A DNA stretch of 20,333 nucleotides, from the NCBI RefSeq assembly GCF_000485595.1, contig NW_014577113.1:19963-40295 (forward strand). Reading direction: 5' to 3'. A model generated the notes under the pieces. The model was not told the origin of the DNA, did not search any database, and saw only the letters and a program-made list of their open reading frames with translations. Below, one piece after another: positions 18,858 to 20,333 of this stretch. Every line of letters begins with the position of its first letter. Positions within the stretch are counted from its first letter, which is position 1. Source of the stretch: Priapulus caudatus (taxonomy: Eukaryota > Priapulida > Priapulimorpha > Priapulimorphida > Priapulidae). The position numbers and the translations under genes were made by a program.

Positions 18858-19020
18858 CGTGTGTGTCTCTCTGTCTCTGTCTTTGTCTCTCTTTCTCTGA
18901 CTTTTCCTTTTCAGATACACTGTATTTCTCGCTTTGTCTTTTTCTCTTTTGCCTTCTCTCCTTCCCTCGATCTAGCCTTTTATATTTTTCTCTTATTTGC
19001 GCGCTCGCCCCCTCTCTCTC
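18755..19020. repeat. CT-rich (polypyrimidine) tract
   Basis: Starts with TCTCTCCTCTC and CTCCCTCCTCCCTCC, then (CT)n near 18826-18853, then TCTTT-rich sequence. Its SL-rich and RE-rich open frames follow from composition. Confidence 0.92.
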
Positions 19021-19062
19021 GATAATTCTTCCCGATATGGACATAGTCGGGAATGTAACATA

Positions 19063-19074
19063 GGGGGGGGGGGG
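19063..19074. repeat. G12 homopolymer
   Basis: Twelve consecutive Gs end one or two bases before the left terminal repeat of the 19076-19378 element. The length is uncertain because homopolymers are error-prone. Confidence 0.9.
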
Positions 19075-19075
19075 T

Positions 19076-19378
19076 AAGCCTAGCGCAGAATTGCGACTTT
19101 TGGTTGCTCGTCGTTGCAACCTGCAACCGCATGCGATCGGTCGCACGCTTCACCGCGTGTGCGCATGCAAGTCGCTGTCTACCCGCACACATGCGATTTC
19201 GAAGCGATTTCGGAGCGATTGGGAGCGACGAGTTGCTGAAAATCAAATCAGTTCGATTTCTTGCAACTCGAGTTGCAGTTGCACGTTCCCGCAGACATGG
19301 CGATTTCGCAGCAATTCGACTGCGATTCTAGAATCGCAGCCGAGTTGCATGAAAAAGTCGCAAGCCTGCGATAGGCTT
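19076..19378. mobile_element. 303-bp inverted-repeat (MITE-like) element rich in GCGATT/GTTGCA words
   Basis: Seen: terminal inverted repeats of 26 bp with 3 mismatches (left 19076-19101, AAGCCTAGCGCAGAATTGCG then ACTTTT; right 19353-19378, the complement of AAGCCTATCGCAGGCTTGCG then ACTTTT). The interior is made of recurring GCGATT, GTCGC and TTGCAAC words. It contains two perfect palindromes: TGCAACTCGAGTTGCA (19262-19277) and CTGCGATTCTAGAATCGCAG (19320-19339). No coding capacity is recognisable; the 96- and 75-aa plus frames and the 88-aa minus frame cross the inverted repeats and look incidental. No clean target duplication could be found (flanks GGGGT and TAGCG), so the superfamily is unassigned. 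Confidence 0.75.
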
Positions 19379-19584
19379 TAGCGACGATGGCGGGCTAGGG
19401 GGTAGACGCATTTAGGTTTGTTTACGTCGGCCGAGTGGCGGTTAGCAACGATGCGAAGAAACCATTTCTGCGCATTTTACTCGCGGGTAAGCGTATGTTG
19501 TTCCAACGTATTGCACTTTGCTATTCCTTTTATGTGATGGTCATGTGCAACCAACCGGTAAATGGTGTCAATAGAATATATGAA

Positions 19585-19735
19585 TCAAATGTTATTAGAA
19601 TTGCATCAAAGAAATTGCAATATGCCCGCCTCGATTCCTTTTTTATGGTGATATATTAACCGAGCTCAAAAATATACATCAAGTGGTATCGGAATTGCAT
19701 CAAGGAATTCGCCAAATATATATCTCGATACAATC
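19585..19735. repeat. Possible diverged tandem duplication, about 94-bp period
   Basis: GAATTGCATCAAAGAAATTG (19598) and GAATTGCATCAAGGAATTCG (19692) are alike, with weaker similarity on both sides (GTTATTA against GGTATCG; CCTCGAT against TCTCGAT). The surrounding 19379-20003 is otherwise unique, with no gene that I can support. Confidence 0.35.
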
Positions 19736-20010
19736 TACTTGCGTCATAAATTCTTTATTACGGCATCAGACTACACGGTAAAACACATTATGTTACTTAT
19801 AAACGTTTTAGCCTAATTAATCTATCGTGCATTGTAAATATAAGTATGGACAGAACTTACCTCGGAATAAATAGGTCTGTACGTATTAGCGAATGGGGCA
19901 TAATAACACGCGTTAACGTTAATGCACGCGTGTGCACTGATCTGTCGTAGACTATACTGTCTGGGTCATATAGGTATAGACACCGAATGATGCAGCGTGC
20001 GCCGAGAGTC

Positions 20011-20318
20011 TGTGTCGGAGTTTGTCGAAGTGTGTCGGAGCTTGTCGAAGAGTGTCGGAGTTTGTCGAAGTGTGTCGGAGTTTGTCAAAGAGTGTCGGAG
20101 TTTGTCGAAGTGTGTCGGAGCTTGTCGAAGAGTGTCGGAGTTTGTCGAAGTGTGTCGGAGTTTGTCGAAGTGTGTGTCGGAGCTTGTCGAAGAGTGTCGG
20201 AGTTTGTCGAAGTGTGTCGGAGTTTGTCGAAGTGTGTCGGAGTTTGTCGAAGTGTGCCGGAGTTTGTCGAAGTGTGTCGAAGTGTGTCGAAGAGTGTCGG
20301 AGTTTGTCGAAGTGTGTT
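20011..20318. repeat. 10/20-bp tandem array with higher-order pattern, about 15 units
   Basis: Alternating decamers TGTGTCGGAG and TTTGTCGAAG form a 20-bp unit repeated about 15 times. Variants are limited to the first base of each decamer plus TCAAAG (20085-20090), CCGG (near 20256) and a 2-bp TG insertion near 20171-20176. Near the end the alternation breaks into two consecutive GTGTCGAAG decamers. No stop codon occurs in the consensus in any of six frames, so the 102-codon plus frame (SKSVGVCRSVSEFVEVCR-type) gives no evidence of coding. The array ends at 20318 with unique TTCCCGCGCTTTAATGC. Confidence 0.95.
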
Positions 20319-20333
20319 CCCGCGCTTTAATGC

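Noticed and set aside
20011-20318. CRISPR-like or telomere-like array
   Set aside because: Units are contiguous with no unique spacers, so it is not CRISPR. The decamers do not match known telomere repeats such as TTAGG.
20022-20330. 102-codon plus frame with a 20-residue repeat
   Set aside because: The underlying 20-bp consensus lacks stops in all six frames, so openness carries no information. It is also truncated by the window end.

Overview
The window looks like non-coding, repeat-dominated DNA from a eukaryotic nuclear genome. I recognise no protein-coding gene of known family, no rRNA or tRNA, and no CRISPR array or bacterial operon. The microsatellites are very long, CpG is not depleted (many CGCG and GCGC runs), GA/CT tracts are abundant, splice-like signals are present and short inverted-repeat transposons occur. 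Together these suggest an arthropod, perhaps a hymenopteran such as an ant or wasp. That placement is inference from style, not from a diagnostic gene. Almost all long open frames here are translations of simple repeats (HT, CV, YVCM, SL, RE runs) and are not genes.

Layout. 1-119 is a (CT)n tract. 461-769 is a (CA)n tract joined to an inverted (TG)n tract through a single N. 1399-1690 is CpG-rich unique DNA with many TAAT cores. 1697-2445 is a GA-rich tract, a short stem-loop and a CT-rich tract. 4077-4266 is a GC-rich 20-bp minisatellite. 4381-7045 is a 2.7-kb degenerate TATG array. 7160-8840 is unique DNA ending in a paired CRE plus TATA/MEF2-like cluster. 8847-9542 is a MITE-like element built of TTAACTC/GAGTTAA words. 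11.2-12.5 kb carries, on the minus strand, the best candidate coding sequence: two proline-rich exon-like open segments with acceptors, a stop and a downstream AATAAA.

13257-13331 is a 75-bp palindromic MITE with a perfect 7-bp target duplication. 13803-13892 is a possible plus-strand exon. 14.3-14.5 kb is a promoter-like cluster (E-box, TATA-like, ATGGCGGC, E2F). 14887-15558 is a GA tract, a CT tract duplicated across a 10-N scaffold gap, then (CG)n(TG)n. 17996-18234 is a GTGA array. 18430-19020 is CT-rich. 19076-19378 is a 303-bp inverted-repeat element. The window ends in a 10/20-bp tandem array (20011-20318).

No set of genes can be shown to work together. The most useful leads are the three short inverted-repeat elements, the minus-strand proline-rich gene fragment, the inverted simple-repeat pairs and the terminal array. 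Several oddities (the single N, the duplicated gap flanks) are probably assembly artefacts.
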